A stretch of 64,000 bases of DNA, taken from the NCBI GenBank assembly GCA_026388255.1, contig JAPLKC010000089.1:1-64000 (forward strand), written 5' to 3'. This stretch comes from Pseudomonadota bacterium. GTDB lineage: Bacteria > Desulfobacterota > Syntrophorhabdia > Syntrophorhabdales > Syntrophorhabdaceae. The notes under the pieces were generated by a model. The model was not told the DNA's origin, made no database searches, and was given only the letters and a program-made list of their open reading frames with translations. The position numbers were made by a program, and so were the translations under genes. Shown piece by piece: positions 31,563 to 39,858 of this stretch (positions within the stretch are counted from its first letter, which is position 1; every line of letters starts with the position of its first letter).

Positions 31563-31850
31563 GCTGACAACGCAACCGGCCACGGCTACATAACACAATG
31601 CTTGAGAAGGCGCGTCGGCCTGTCTCAAAGACATTCGGACGCTTTGGCCGCAGTTTTCTCCGAAACGTTTTCGGAGAAAGCCCTATGCCCTGCAAACCCA
31701 ATACAGGCTTAGCTTTAGAGCACGGAACCTTTTTTGTATTCACAGTGAATACAGACTGCAAAATATCATGTTCTACCCGGCTTGACAGCCACTTTCCTAT
31801 TTTGTAGGATTAAAGTTTCAGCACGTTAATTGTAGAAGGAGGATTCACAT

Positions 31851-32426
31851 ATGGATTTAAAGGGAACAAAAACCGAAAAGAATTTGCTCTTAGCGTATAC
31901 CGGCGAGTCTAACAACAGGAACTTATATTCCTATTTTGCATCACAGGCAAAAGAAGAAGGATATGAACAGATTGCCGCAATTTTTTTGGAAACAGCCGAC
32001 AATGAACAAGAACATGCCAAACAAGAGTTAAACTTTATTCAGACAAGTGATGTAGAACTCCCTGCCGGTATTTATCCTGTTAAAGGATTTGGCAAGACTG
32101 TTCCCAATCTGGAAACAGCCGTTGCCGGTGAACACTACGAGCAGAGTATAATGTATCCTGAGTTTGCCGACACAGCCGATGAAGAAGGTTTTTTTGAAAT
32201 TGCCCGAATGTTGCGGCACATTGCCTCTATAGAAGCTCTGCATGAAAAACGGTATCTTGCCCTTTTAAATAATATAAAAGAAGGGAAAGTTTTCAAAAAG
32301 GATACGGTTGTTAAATGGAAATGCCGCGTATGCGGATATGTAAATGAAGATAAGGATGCCCCTGATAAGTGTCCTGTATGTTCTTATGGCCGTGCCTTTT
32401 TTGAGTTATCAGCAGAAAATTATTAG
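31851..32426 (+). CDS. Rubrerythrin
   Basis: A 191-aa oxidative-stress protein of anaerobes that reduces hydrogen peroxide. The N-terminal ferritin-like four-helix domain (about 1-145) holds the diiron ligands (ESNNRNLY; ETADNEQEHAKQE; EHYEQ; HIASIEALHEKRY). The C-terminal rubredoxin domain (about 153-188) has CRVCGY and CPVCSYG for the Fe(Cys)4 centre. A strong AGAAGGAGG precedes the ATG. It is monocistronic and lies between the cassette region and the cobalamin operon; it may mark the return to core chromosome. Confidence 0.96.
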   Translation: MDLKGTKTEKNLLLAYTGESNNRNLYSYFASQAKEEGYEQIAAIFLETADNEQEHAKQELNFIQTSDVELPAGIYPVKGFGKTVPNLETAVAGEHYEQSIMYPEFADTADEEGFFEIARMLRHIASIEALHEKRYLALLNNIKEGKVFKKDTVVKWKCRVCGYVNEDKDAPDKCPVCSYGRAFFELSAENY

Positions 32427-32504
32427 GATTGGATCGGGAAAATTCCAGGAAAGATTTATAGATGTTGAAATTTAATTTAATACATGATAAAGATTTCAGC
32501 TAAG

Positions 32505-32665
32505 CAATATTCGTCCGATTTGCAAGGGAAGTGAAGTGAAAATCTTCCACTGTCCCGCAACTGTGAAGGGTTAAAGGCAACGCATGGCATATGCCGGCCA
32601 CTGTCCGGAAAAATGGATGGGAAGGTGCGTGGGCTTAATTCCCGGAAGTCAGGAAACCTTGGATT
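32505..32665 (+). promoter_or_regulatory. Cobalamin (AdoCbl) riboswitch
   Basis: The leader of the TonB receptor gene carries the conserved B12 aptamer landmarks in order: AAGTGAAAATCTTCC-type arm with ACTGTCCCGCAACTGTGA (near 32549-32566), the B12 box GCCACTG (32597-32603) and AGTCAGGAAACC (32647-32658). Downstream, CCTTA (32685-32689) can pair with TAAGG (32697-32701), which overlaps the SD of the receptor gene. Control is thus probably translational: bound cobalamin hides the ribosome site. Confidence 0.93.
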
Positions 32666-32710
32666 GGATGTCTGAAGATACTGTCCTTACGAGGCATAAG
32701 GAGGTTACTC

Positions 32711-34627
32711 GTGAAGCATCCAATATCATTATTTCTCTTGTTTTTGATTTTTATCTTTCCCCATGTGGCAAAATGCCAGCAACTCCACAGTTTAGACGAA
32801 ATCGTTGTTACTGCAACAAGGGTCGAAACACCGGTAGAAGAGGTGGCAAGCTCGATCAGCATAGTAACATCAAAAGAGATTGAGGATAAAAAAGAACCTA
32901 TGGTGCTGGATGTCCTCCGGGGATTGCCCGGGGTCGATGTGACGCAAACCGGAGGGCTCGGCAGGTCATCATCAATATATATCAGGGGCGCCAATCCGGA
33001 GCATACCCTTGTAATGATCGATGGGATGGAAGTAAATGATGTAATGCACTTCGGCAGGCTCTATGATTTTTCAGACCTTACGATTGATAATGTTGAACGC
33101 ATTGAGGTTTTACGGGGGCCTCAGAGCACTCTTTACGGTTCAGGCGCCATAGGCGGCGTTATCAACATAATTACAAAAAAGGGGGCTGGAAAACCGAAAT
33201 TCTTTGTATCCGGAGAGGGCGGTTCCTATAATACATTCAGGGAATCAGCCGGATTAGAGGGCTCTTTGAAAAACTTTTACTATTCTTTGGGTATCTCACA
33301 CATAAATTCCAAAGGTATCTCATCGGCCTACAGAAAAGACAGTAATATTGAAACCGACGGATATGATAATGCGTCCTTTTCATCAAGGTTCGGATTTACC
33401 CTTGGAAAACACGTCAATACCGATTTTATTGTCCATTACACCAAAACAAGATCAGACATCGACAATGGAGGGGGGCGAGGGGGCGATGATGTAAATAACA
33501 TATACAGAGCTGCCCAGCTTCTTTTAAAGGGAAAGGTGGATATCGCCCTATTTGAAGGAAAATGGATACAGTCCATAGAGTTCGCTACCAACACCAATGA
33601 CAGAACATACTTTAACCCCAGAGATTTCCAGCACCCTGATGATGCAGAAAAATCGAGCTACAACGGAAGACTTAACAAAATAGGATGGCAGCATGTTGTT
33701 GAGGCTCATAAAACAAATACGCTCACCTTTGGTGTGGAATATAAGGAAGAAACGGGAAAATCCGATTACCGCTGGATAAATGCCTGGGGCACAGGGACAA
33801 CCCTCTTTCCCGAAAAGTCGGCACATAATACAGGCTATTACATACAGGATCAGGTTAAGCTTGGGGAACAGTTTTTCGGAACCATAGGCTTGCGCCTGGA
33901 TGATCACAGCGAAATAGGATCGAAAATCACATACAGGATTGCCCCTGCTTACTTCATAAAAAAGACAGGAACAAAGATACGAGGGACATACGGCACCGGA
34001 GAGAGGGCTCCCTCCTTGTACCAGCTCTATGCGCCTGCAACGGTATGGGGGGCTGTGGGTAATGTCAATTTAAAGCCGGAGGAAAGCAAAGGCTGGGATT
34101 TCGGGATAGATCAGGATTTTTTTAATGAAAAAGTCACCCTCGGAATCACCTATTTCAGTAACAAATTTAAAAATCTCATAGATTACGATAACACCCTCGG
34201 TTACGTAAATATCGGAAAGGCACAAACTGACGGAGTGGAGTTCTCAACAAGGATTAAGGCAAGAGATGATCTTACATTCGATTTCAGCTATACCTGTATG
34301 GACACTGAAAACCAGGATACCGGCGAATCTTTATTGAGAAGACCGAAGAATAAGTTCAGCGCTGATACAAGCTATAGTTTTTCAGAAAAAGGGAGCATTC
34401 ATCTCAGGGTTCTATATACAGGTCAAAGGAGGGACTGGATGCCATATCCTTCAAGCGGTATAGTCGGAGGACATACTCTGGTAAATATTGCAACCAAATA
34501 TAATATAACCAAACAAATTCAGCTTTTCGCAAGGATTGAGAACCTCCTGAACAGGCAATATCAGGAAGTCCGGGGATATGGGACGCCCGGCTTTTCCATG
34601 TACGGAGGTTTTAAAGTTGCCTTTTGA
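32711..34627 (+). CDS. btuB: TonB-dependent cobalamin/corrinoid receptor BtuB
   Basis: Outer-membrane gated beta-barrel of 638 aa. A signal peptide (about 1-22, FLLFLIFIFPHVAKCQ) precedes a TonB box-like DEIVVTAT, then the plug (LRGLPGVDVTQTGG; RIEVLRGPQSTLYGSGAIGGVINI) and a long barrel ending in an aromatic residue (KVAF). The terminal Phe is the usual barrel-assembly signal. The upstream B12 riboswitch and downstream btuFCD assign it to corrinoid uptake. It starts at GTG with AAGGAGG 6 bp before. Confidence 0.94.
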   Translation: MKHPISLFLLFLIFIFPHVAKCQQLHSLDEIVVTATRVETPVEEVASSISIVTSKEIEDKKEPMVLDVLRGLPGVDVTQTGGLGRSSSIYIRGANPEHTLVMIDGMEVNDVMHFGRLYDFSDLTIDNVERIEVLRGPQSTLYGSGAIGGVINIITKKGAGKPKFFVSGEGGSYNTFRESAGLEGSLKNFYYSLGISHINSKGISSAYRKDSNIETDGYDNASFSSRFGFTLGKHVNTDFIVHYTKTRSDIDNGGGRGGDDVNNIYRAAQLLLKGKVDIALFEGKWIQSIEFATNTNDRTYFNPRDFQHPDDAEKSSYNGRLNKIGWQHVVEAHKTNTLTFGVEYKEETGKSDYRWINAWGTGTTLFPEKSAHNTGYYIQDQVKLGEQFFGTIGLRLDDHSEIGSKITYRIAPAYFIKKTGTKIRGTYGTGERAPSLYQLYAPATVWGAVGNVNLKPEESKGWDFGIDQDFFNEKVTLGITYFSNKFKNLIDYDNTLGYVNIGKAQTDGVEFSTRIKARDDLTFDFSYTCMDTENQDTGESLLRRPKNKFSADTSYSFSEKGSIHLRVLYTGQRRDWMPYPSSGIVGGHTLVNIATKYNITKQIQLFARIENLLNRQYQEVRGYGTPGFSMYGGFKVAF

Positions 34628-34669
34628 CCGGGGCTAAGCGGTAAGATATATGCACGAAGGAGGTATATA

Positions 34670-35638
34670 ATGTACGGGGATAAAGAGCTTAATACAATGA
34701 AAGAACTATCATCCAGATTAAATAATATTTTTACCGGTGCTGTTGAAAAAATGGCCGTGCCCAACATTCTTTTCTCCGGCGGACTTGATACAAGCATCAT
34801 TGCAGCTATTGCATGCCACATCTATCCGCCCTCTGAAGTTCAAGCAGTTACGATAAACCTTTTGTCTGAAGGCGATGATCTCCAATATTCAAAAGAGCTT
34901 GCACAGGCCCTGCAATTCCATCATATCCAGAGATCAATCAGCATTGATGAGGCGCTGCAAGCTATTCCCGTTGTAATCAAAGCGCTTGGAAGCTTTGACC
35001 CTGCAATACCGAATGATATTACCGCCTACTACGGTTTAAAGACCCTCTCCGGCATGGGCATCTCTTCATTCATGACAGGGGACGGTGCAGACGAACTTTT
35101 TGGCGGCTATGATTTTATGAAAGAAATTGATGATTTATCCAATTATATAAGAAGGATAACCTCGCACATGTCTTTCAGTTCAAATGTGCTTGCAGATTTC
35201 CTGGCAATGGATGTAAGACAGCCCTTTCTCGAAAAAGAGGTAATCAAATTCGCTCTGGAAATACCGGATAAATTCAGGATTCGGGCAGAGCACGGGGTGA
35301 TCCACGGCAAATGGATACTTAGAAAGGCCTTTGAAGACCTTCTCCCGGTCAGGTTCATCTGGCAGGGGAAAAGACCCCTTGAATACGGTTCCGGCATGAC
35401 AAGACTCAGGGAGATCATATCTTCGATGGTCAGTGACGAGGAGTTTCGAAATAATCCTTATCCTGTCAGGTTTTTTAATAAAGAACATTTCTATTATTAC
35501 AAGGTGTTCTGTGAAGTTGGCAACACGATCCCGGCACCGAAAGAAGGAGAAAAGGCATGTCCGGCCTGCGGCGCCGGCATGTCAGTCAATTCCTTTCACT
35601 GCCGTGTGTGCGGGCACGTACTTGAATGGAAGTTATAA
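34670..35638 (+). CDS. Asparagine-synthase-like amide synthetase with C-terminal zinc ribbon
   Basis: A 322-aa protein containing only the synthetase half of AsnB: PP-loop SGGLDTS near 38-44 and the second signature GDGADELFGGYD near 141-152. The glutaminase domain of normal AsnB is missing, so it would use free ammonia or an external donor. The last ~30 residues form a zinc ribbon (CPACGAG...CRVCGH). It lies in a cobalamin-riboswitch-led operon, 42 bp after btuB and 20 bp before a Dph6-like amide-forming enzyme. A role in corrinoid side-chain amidation is my inference; the substrate is unknown. Confidence 0.82.
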   Translation: MYGDKELNTMKELSSRLNNIFTGAVEKMAVPNILFSGGLDTSIIAAIACHIYPPSEVQAVTINLLSEGDDLQYSKELAQALQFHHIQRSISIDEALQAIPVVIKALGSFDPAIPNDITAYYGLKTLSGMGISSFMTGDGADELFGGYDFMKEIDDLSNYIRRITSHMSFSSNVLADFLAMDVRQPFLEKEVIKFALEIPDKFRIRAEHGVIHGKWILRKAFEDLLPVRFIWQGKRPLEYGSGMTRLREIISSMVSDEEFRNNPYPVRFFNKEHFYYYKVFCEVGNTIPAPKEGEKACPACGAGMSVNSFHCRVCGHVLEWKL

Positions 35639-35658
35639 ATTATTACAAGGAGGTTACT

Positions 35659-36318
35659 ATGAAGACATTTTGTTCATGGAGCGGAGGAAAGGACAGCGCC
35701 CTGGCATTCTATGAGGCAGCCAGGTCCGGCATAGCAATCACCCACTTACTCAATATGGCAACGGAAAACGGCAAGCATTCACGTACTCACGGCCTTACAT
35801 CAGAGCTTCTCGTCTCTCAGGCTGAAGCGCTCAACATCAGTCTTGTACAACAGGGGGCATCCTGGGACACCTATGAAAATGAATTCAAGAAAGCCGTTGC
35901 AGGCATCAAAGAGGGTAACGCACTCAGAGGAGTCTTCGGGGATATCGATATGATAGAACACAGGAACTGGGTGGAGCGGGTATGCCTGGAGTCGGGGGTA
36001 GAACCCATGCTTCCTCTTTGGTTGAGAGAAAGAGAGGAACTCCTCAACTCTTTTATCGACGCAGGCTTTAAGGCCATCGTCGTTGCAACGGATAAACAAT
36101 ATTTAGGCGAAGAATGGCTTGGCAGGGAAATAAACAGGGCATTTATGGATGATCTAAAGGCATTTGACCGTGTCGATCTCTGTGGTGAAAAAGGAGAGTA
36201 CCATACCTTTGTTTATGATGGCCCCATCTTTGTAAAACCCGTAGAGTTCAGCATTATACGAAAGGTATTAACGGACTCATATTGTTTTCTGGAACTTACA
36301 GCAAATAAACAGATGTGA
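35659..36318 (+). CDS. DUF71/Dph6-like ATP pyrophosphatase (predicted B12-salvage subgroup)
   Basis: A 219-aa N-type ATP-pyrophosphatase with the loop SWSGGKDSALAF near 6-17 and family residues GVFGDIDMIEHRNWVE and GVEPMLPLW. Eukaryotic/archaeal relatives (Dph6) amidate diphthine with ammonia. Bacteria lack diphthamide, and comparative genomics of DUF71/COG2102 predicted a bacterial subgroup in B12 salvage, which fits this operon. The start is ATG 35659 (AAGGAGG 5 bp upstream); the frame opens earlier at 35626 but overlaps the preceding gene. Its end overlaps or abuts btuF. Confidence 0.85.
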   Translation: MKTFCSWSGGKDSALAFYEAARSGIAITHLLNMATENGKHSRTHGLTSELLVSQAEALNISLVQQGASWDTYENEFKKAVAGIKEGNALRGVFGDIDMIEHRNWVERVCLESGVEPMLPLWLREREELLNSFIDAGFKAIVVATDKQYLGEEWLGREINRAFMDDLKAFDRVDLCGEKGEYHTFVYDGPIFVKPVEFSIIRKVLTDSYCFLELTANKQM

Positions 36319-36329
36319 CCAAAATAACA

Positions 36330-37202
36330 ATGAAAAAACACGTTATAACTACGCTTTTTATTGTTGTTTTTGCTTATGCCGGCATTTTTATCCTGACCAA
36401 TTCTTACGCAGGTGAGCCTACAGCGAAGCCAACACCGTATCAAAGAATCATTTCCTTGAGTCCTGCCATCACAGAAGCCCTATATCTGCTCGGTGTTGAA
36501 GACAGAATCATCGGCGTCACTACATATTGCCAGAAACCCCCTGATGCAGCAAAAAAAGAAAAAATCGGTACAATATTGGAAATCAATACGGAAAAGGTGA
36601 TCAGCCTAAAACCCGACCTTGTTATCGGCACAGGGCTTACAAATTCAAAAGATACCAAGAAATTAAAAAACCTCGGGATAAATGTGGTAACTTTTGATAT
36701 ATCAAAGGACTTTGATTGGCTCTGTCACATTTTCATTGAACTCGGCAAATTGGTGGGAAAAGAAGAACAGGCAAGGACTATGATAGCTGAATCGAAGAAA
36801 AGGATAGTAAAAACACAAAAAAAGGTGGAAGGCCTGTCCCGTAAAAAGGTCTTTGTCCAGCTCGGCTCCAAACCACTTTTTGCAGTCACCAGAGATTACT
36901 TTATCAACGATCTTATAGAATTTGCCGGCGGGGTAAATATTTTTAAAGATGCACAATCCGGTCTCGTAAGCAGGGAAGAAGTGGTACGGCGCAATCCCGA
37001 TATAGTTATTATCACAACCATGGGCATTACAGGCGAAAAAGAGCAAAAAACATGGCAACAATACAGAACCATTAATGCCGTGAAAAACAAGAATATATAC
37101 CTCGTAGATTCCGACAGGATGTGCAGCCCCACACCGGTCAGCTTTGTAGAATTGCTTGAAGATATCGTAAAGATACTGCATCCAGAGGCATTTGAAGGAT
37201 AG
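36330..37202 (+). CDS. btuF: Periplasmic cobalamin-binding protein BtuF
   Basis: Class III substrate-binding protein, 290 aa. A signal peptide (MKKHVITTLFIVVFAYAG..., about 1-25) leads to a mature protein starting near AGEPTAK. Hallmarks are RIISLSPAITEALYLLG, TTYCQKP and KPDLVIGTG in lobe 1 and GGVNIF with RRNPDIVIIT in lobe 2. It delivers corrinoid to BtuCD. The start is uncertain: GTG 36315 overlaps the previous stop codon and would add five residues; ATG 36330 gives the better signal peptide. Confidence 0.93.
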   Translation: MKKHVITTLFIVVFAYAGIFILTNSYAGEPTAKPTPYQRIISLSPAITEALYLLGVEDRIIGVTTYCQKPPDAAKKEKIGTILEINTEKVISLKPDLVIGTGLTNSKDTKKLKNLGINVVTFDISKDFDWLCHIFIELGKLVGKEEQARTMIAESKKRIVKTQKKVEGLSRKKVFVQLGSKPLFAVTRDYFINDLIEFAGGVNIFKDAQSGLVSREEVVRRNPDIVIITTMGITGEKEQKTWQQYRTINAVKNKNIYLVDSDRMCSPTPVSFVELLEDIVKILHPEAFEG

Positions 37203-37205
37203 GGA

Positions 37206-38210
37206 ATGAAAAAAACTATATTGAACTGGCGGTACTCCATACTTCTTTCAGTGGGGTTCCTTCTTGCCGCAAGCCTCTATTCGCTGAGCAGTGGCTCATC
37301 CGACATAACCCTGAAAGATGTTATACCGACGCTCTTAAGAGGCAGCGGAACCCCTGAGTTCAGCATTCTTTTTGATATCCGCATACCCAGGATTCTGCTG
37401 GGCTTTGCTGTCGGCGGTTCTTTAAGCCTTGCCGGGGTTATCCTCCAGGGCATGTTCCGGAACCCCCTTGTTGAGCCTTATACGCTTGGCATTTCAGGAG
37501 GCGCTGCCCTCGGCGTAGCCCTCTGTATTATTCTGGGACTGCACAGAATATTCCCGGACCTTGCCATGCCGCTTTTCGGATTCATAGGCGCCTTTGCTGT
37601 GGCCCTTCCCATCTCCCTTATAAATATAAGGAAAGGTACGGTTAAAACAGAGGGTCTCCTTCTTACAGGCGTAATGATAAGCTATATCTCTTCTTCCATA
37701 GTTACCCTTATATTGGCCATATCGCGCACTGAAGACCTCCAGGGCATCATATTCTGGATAATGGGCTCATTAGAAGAACCAAGCTGGTTGCTCATCTCCA
37801 TTGTCCTGTTTATTTCTTTGACCTGCCTTGTCTTGTCTTACATCTTCTCTTTAGATCTGAACGCCCTTGCCCTGGGCGAGGAAGAGGCCGTTCATCTCGG
37901 CGTAAACGTGGAAAGGGCAAAGAAGATGCTCTTTCTCATTGCATCAGTTTTGACAGGTGTCAGCGTATCCATTGCAGGCATAATCGGTTTTGTCGGGCTT
38001 GTTGTGCCTCACTTTGTAAGGATGCTTGCAGGGTATGACCACAGGGTACTTCTTGTCATGTCATTCCTTACAGGCGCAGGCTTTCTCATATTCTGCGATA
38101 CCCTGGCGCGGACAATCATTTCACCCGTCGAACTTCCTGTAGGGGTTATAACTGGCATACTCGGAGGTAGCCTTTTTGTCTATGCCTTAAGCAGAAGGTT
38201 TTTGAAATGA
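37206..38210 (+). CDS. btuC: Cobalamin ABC transporter permease BtuC
   Basis: FecCD/BtuC-family inner-membrane permease, 334 aa, about ten helices. Family landmarks are RIPRILLGFAVGGSLSLAG and GMFRNPLVEPYTLGISGGAALG near 55-100, and GFVGLVVPHFVRMLAG near 263-278. It is followed with a 4-bp overlap by the ATPase gene. It forms the BtuC2D2F importer that moves corrinoid from periplasm to cytoplasm. Confidence 0.95.
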   Translation: MKKTILNWRYSILLSVGFLLAASLYSLSSGSSDITLKDVIPTLLRGSGTPEFSILFDIRIPRILLGFAVGGSLSLAGVILQGMFRNPLVEPYTLGISGGAALGVALCIILGLHRIFPDLAMPLFGFIGAFAVALPISLINIRKGTVKTEGLLLTGVMISYISSSIVTLILAISRTEDLQGIIFWIMGSLEEPSWLLISIVLFISLTCLVLSYIFSLDLNALALGEEEAVHLGVNVERAKKMLFLIASVLTGVSVSIAGIIGFVGLVVPHFVRMLAGYDHRVLLVMSFLTGAGFLIFCDTLARTIISPVELPVGVITGILGGSLFVYALSRRFLK

Positions 38211-39004
38211 TTGAAATAAATAATTTTTCATGCGGATATGGCTCAAAGGTCATACTCAACAATATCGATCTCCGGGTAGAAAAGGGGGAGTTTGTGGGCA
38301 TCATCGGCCCTAACGGATCAGGTAAAACCACTCTGCTTCGCGGTATTACACGGTTAGTCAAGCCCTTTGGAGGTATGATCCGTTTCGGCGGGAAAGATAT
38401 AAGGGGGATGGGCTTCAGAGAAATTGCACAAAAGATAGCTGTAGTATCCCAGGGCATTCCTTCAACAATAATGACTGTTGAAGAATATGTCCTCCTCGGC
38501 AGAATACCCCATTACAGCACATTCCAGTTGTTCGAAACCGGAAAGGATATTGAACTTGCCGAACATTGTATGGAGATTACCGATACAATAAGATTTAAAG
38601 ACAGGTATATCTCTATGTTAAGCAGCGGAGAGGTACAGCTCGCGCTCATTGCGCGTGCACTCACTCAGGAACCGTTGCTACTGCTGCTTGATGAACCTAC
38701 TGCCCATCTGGATATTACTCATCAGGTGGGAATCCTCGATCTTATCAAAAGATTAAACAGGGAATATGCCCTTACCATTATCATCGTGCTTCACGATCTC
38801 AACCTTGCCGCAGAATACTGCGACCGCCTCGTCCTCATGGACAAAGGCGCCATCAAAAGAACGGGAAAACCGGAAGACGTACTGAATTACAGTGATATTG
38901 AAGAGGTTTATAAGACGGTTGTTGTTGTGGAAACAAACCCTCTGTCTTCTAAGCCATTCGTGCTTGTCGTGCCTGAGGAGGTAAAGAAACGATGCAAAAG
39001 ATAA
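38207..39004 (+). CDS. btuD: Cobalamin ABC transporter ATPase BtuD
   Basis: ABC ATPase, 265 aa. Walker A GPNGSGKTT near 35-43, signature LSSGEVQLALIARAL near 139-153, Walker B LLLLLDEPTAHLD near 159-171 and switch His in VLHDLN. The signature reads LSSGE instead of LSGGE, common in the FecE/BtuD family. It overlaps btuC by 4 bp and cobU by 13 bp, so all three are tightly coupled. Confidence 0.95.
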   Translation: MIEINNFSCGYGSKVILNNIDLRVEKGEFVGIIGPNGSGKTTLLRGITRLVKPFGGMIRFGGKDIRGMGFREIAQKIAVVSQGIPSTIMTVEEYVLLGRIPHYSTFQLFETGKDIELAEHCMEITDTIRFKDRYISMLSSGEVQLALIARALTQEPLLLLLDEPTAHLDITHQVGILDLIKRLNREYALTIIIVLHDLNLAAEYCDRLVLMDKGAIKRTGKPEDVLNYSDIEEVYKTVVVVETNPLSSKPFVLVVPEEVKKRCKR

Positions 39005-39510
39005 TTATTATACTTGGAGGCGCAAGGAGCGGAAAAAGTCATTATGCATTGGCAGAAACATCTCTTATAAAAGGGAAAAAGGCCTTTATTGCGACAGCAG
39101 AGCCCCTCGACGACGAGATGCATATCCGTATAGAAAATCATAAGAAGGAAAGAGGCAACGACTGGGATACCTACGAAGAACCGATTCACATAGCCCCTCT
39201 AATAAGCAGGATCAAAGGAAAATACGACGTTATCCTCATAGACTGTCTTACCTTATGGGTTTCGAATATCATGCATGCCGGTTTTGACATTGTTGAAGAG
39301 GCAGGGAAACTCGTTTCCGTTATCTCAACCTACTCCCCTACCCCTCTATATATTATTTCAAATGAAGTAGGGCTGGGACTTGTCCCGGAATCGCCTCTCG
39401 GAAGGGCGTACAGAGACAATCTGGGGCATGTGAACCGGCAGGTTGCGCAGGCGGCGTCAGATGTAATCTTTATGTTTGCAGGCATTCCATTAAAAATAAA
39501 GTCATCATAA
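38992..39510 (+). CDS. cobU: Adenosylcobinamide kinase/guanylyltransferase CobU
   Basis: Bifunctional CobU/CobP, 172 aa. Walker A GGARSGKS at 9-16, DWDTYEEP (with the nearby guanylylated-residue region) near 54-62 and the Walker B-like LIDCLTLWVSN near 82-92. It phosphorylates adenosylcobinamide and makes adenosylcobinamide-GDP, the acceptor for the lower ligand. GAGGAGG lies 9 bp before the ATG inside the btuD 3' end. A 348-bp structured gap separates it from cobT. Confidence 0.95.
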   Translation: MQKIIIILGGARSGKSHYALAETSLIKGKKAFIATAEPLDDEMHIRIENHKKERGNDWDTYEEPIHIAPLISRIKGKYDVILIDCLTLWVSNIMHAGFDIVEEAGKLVSVISTYSPTPLYIISNEVGLGLVPESPLGRAYRDNLGHVNRQVAQAASDVIFMFAGIPLKIKSS

Positions 39511-39575
39511 AATGTTTTTGAAATGACTACGAAAATTTAATAATGATAAACCAGGGGGAGGAAGGGTAAAGTATG

Positions 39576-39603
39576 GGAAATGAAGAAGGATTTCTTCATT
39601 TCC
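39576..39603. other. Perfect 12-bp hairpin
   Basis: GGAAATGAAGAA (39576-39587) and TTCTTCATTTCC (39592-39603) are exact inverted repeats around GGAT. It lies 66 bp after cobU and is directly followed by a second stem. No T run follows, so it is not a standard terminator; it could be an mRNA-end stabiliser. Confidence 0.5.
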
Positions 39604-39643
39604 GCCGGATTCACATAAGCGTATATGTCAATCCGGCTTGGGT

Positions 39644-39781
39644 GGTCAGCGGCATGGCAGGGATGTTTTAGATTCGTATGGGCTGTGAGCCTTGCAGGCC
39701 GTAATCGTACTGAATGTACGATGGAGGATCGCAAGGTGAAGCAGAGCGCCGAAGATAAACATTCCAATCATGCCGCTGACC
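39644..39781. repeat. Palindromic intergenic element, copy 2 (138 bp)
   Basis: The ends GGTCAGCGGCAT/ATGCCGCTGACC are perfect 12-bp inverted repeats, with pairing continuing to GGATGTTTTA/TAAACATTCC. The central hairpin is ATCGTAC-TGAAT-GTACGAT (39704-39722), preceded by GAGCC and followed by GAGGA. It has the same plan as the element at 16466-16590, but the outer arms differ in sequence while staying paired. Confidence 0.6.
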
Positions 39782-39858
39782 TACTAGGGTAAAAACAGAA
39801 AAAACGTATGTCTATAAAACAAAATTGACAATACTGCGTGGAAAAACAGGAGGTATAA

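Larger units (their letters stand above)
39511..39858. other. Structured gap between cobU and cobT
   Basis: 348 bp without a gene. It holds a perfect 12-bp stem GGAAATGAAGAA/TTCTTCATTTCC with loop GGAT (39576-39603), a GCCGGAT/ATCCGGC stem (39604-39637) and the palindromic element at 39644-39781. No B12 box is present, so it is not a second cobalamin riboswitch. It may attenuate or stabilise operon mRNA, or cobT may have its own promoter here. Confidence 0.6.

Noticed and set aside
39537-39767. Minus-strand frame in the cobU-cobT gap
   Set aside because: Coincides with inverted repeats; composition is not protein-like.
39511-39858. Second cobalamin riboswitch before cobT
   Set aside because: No GCCACTG box or AGTCAGGA-type element was found there.
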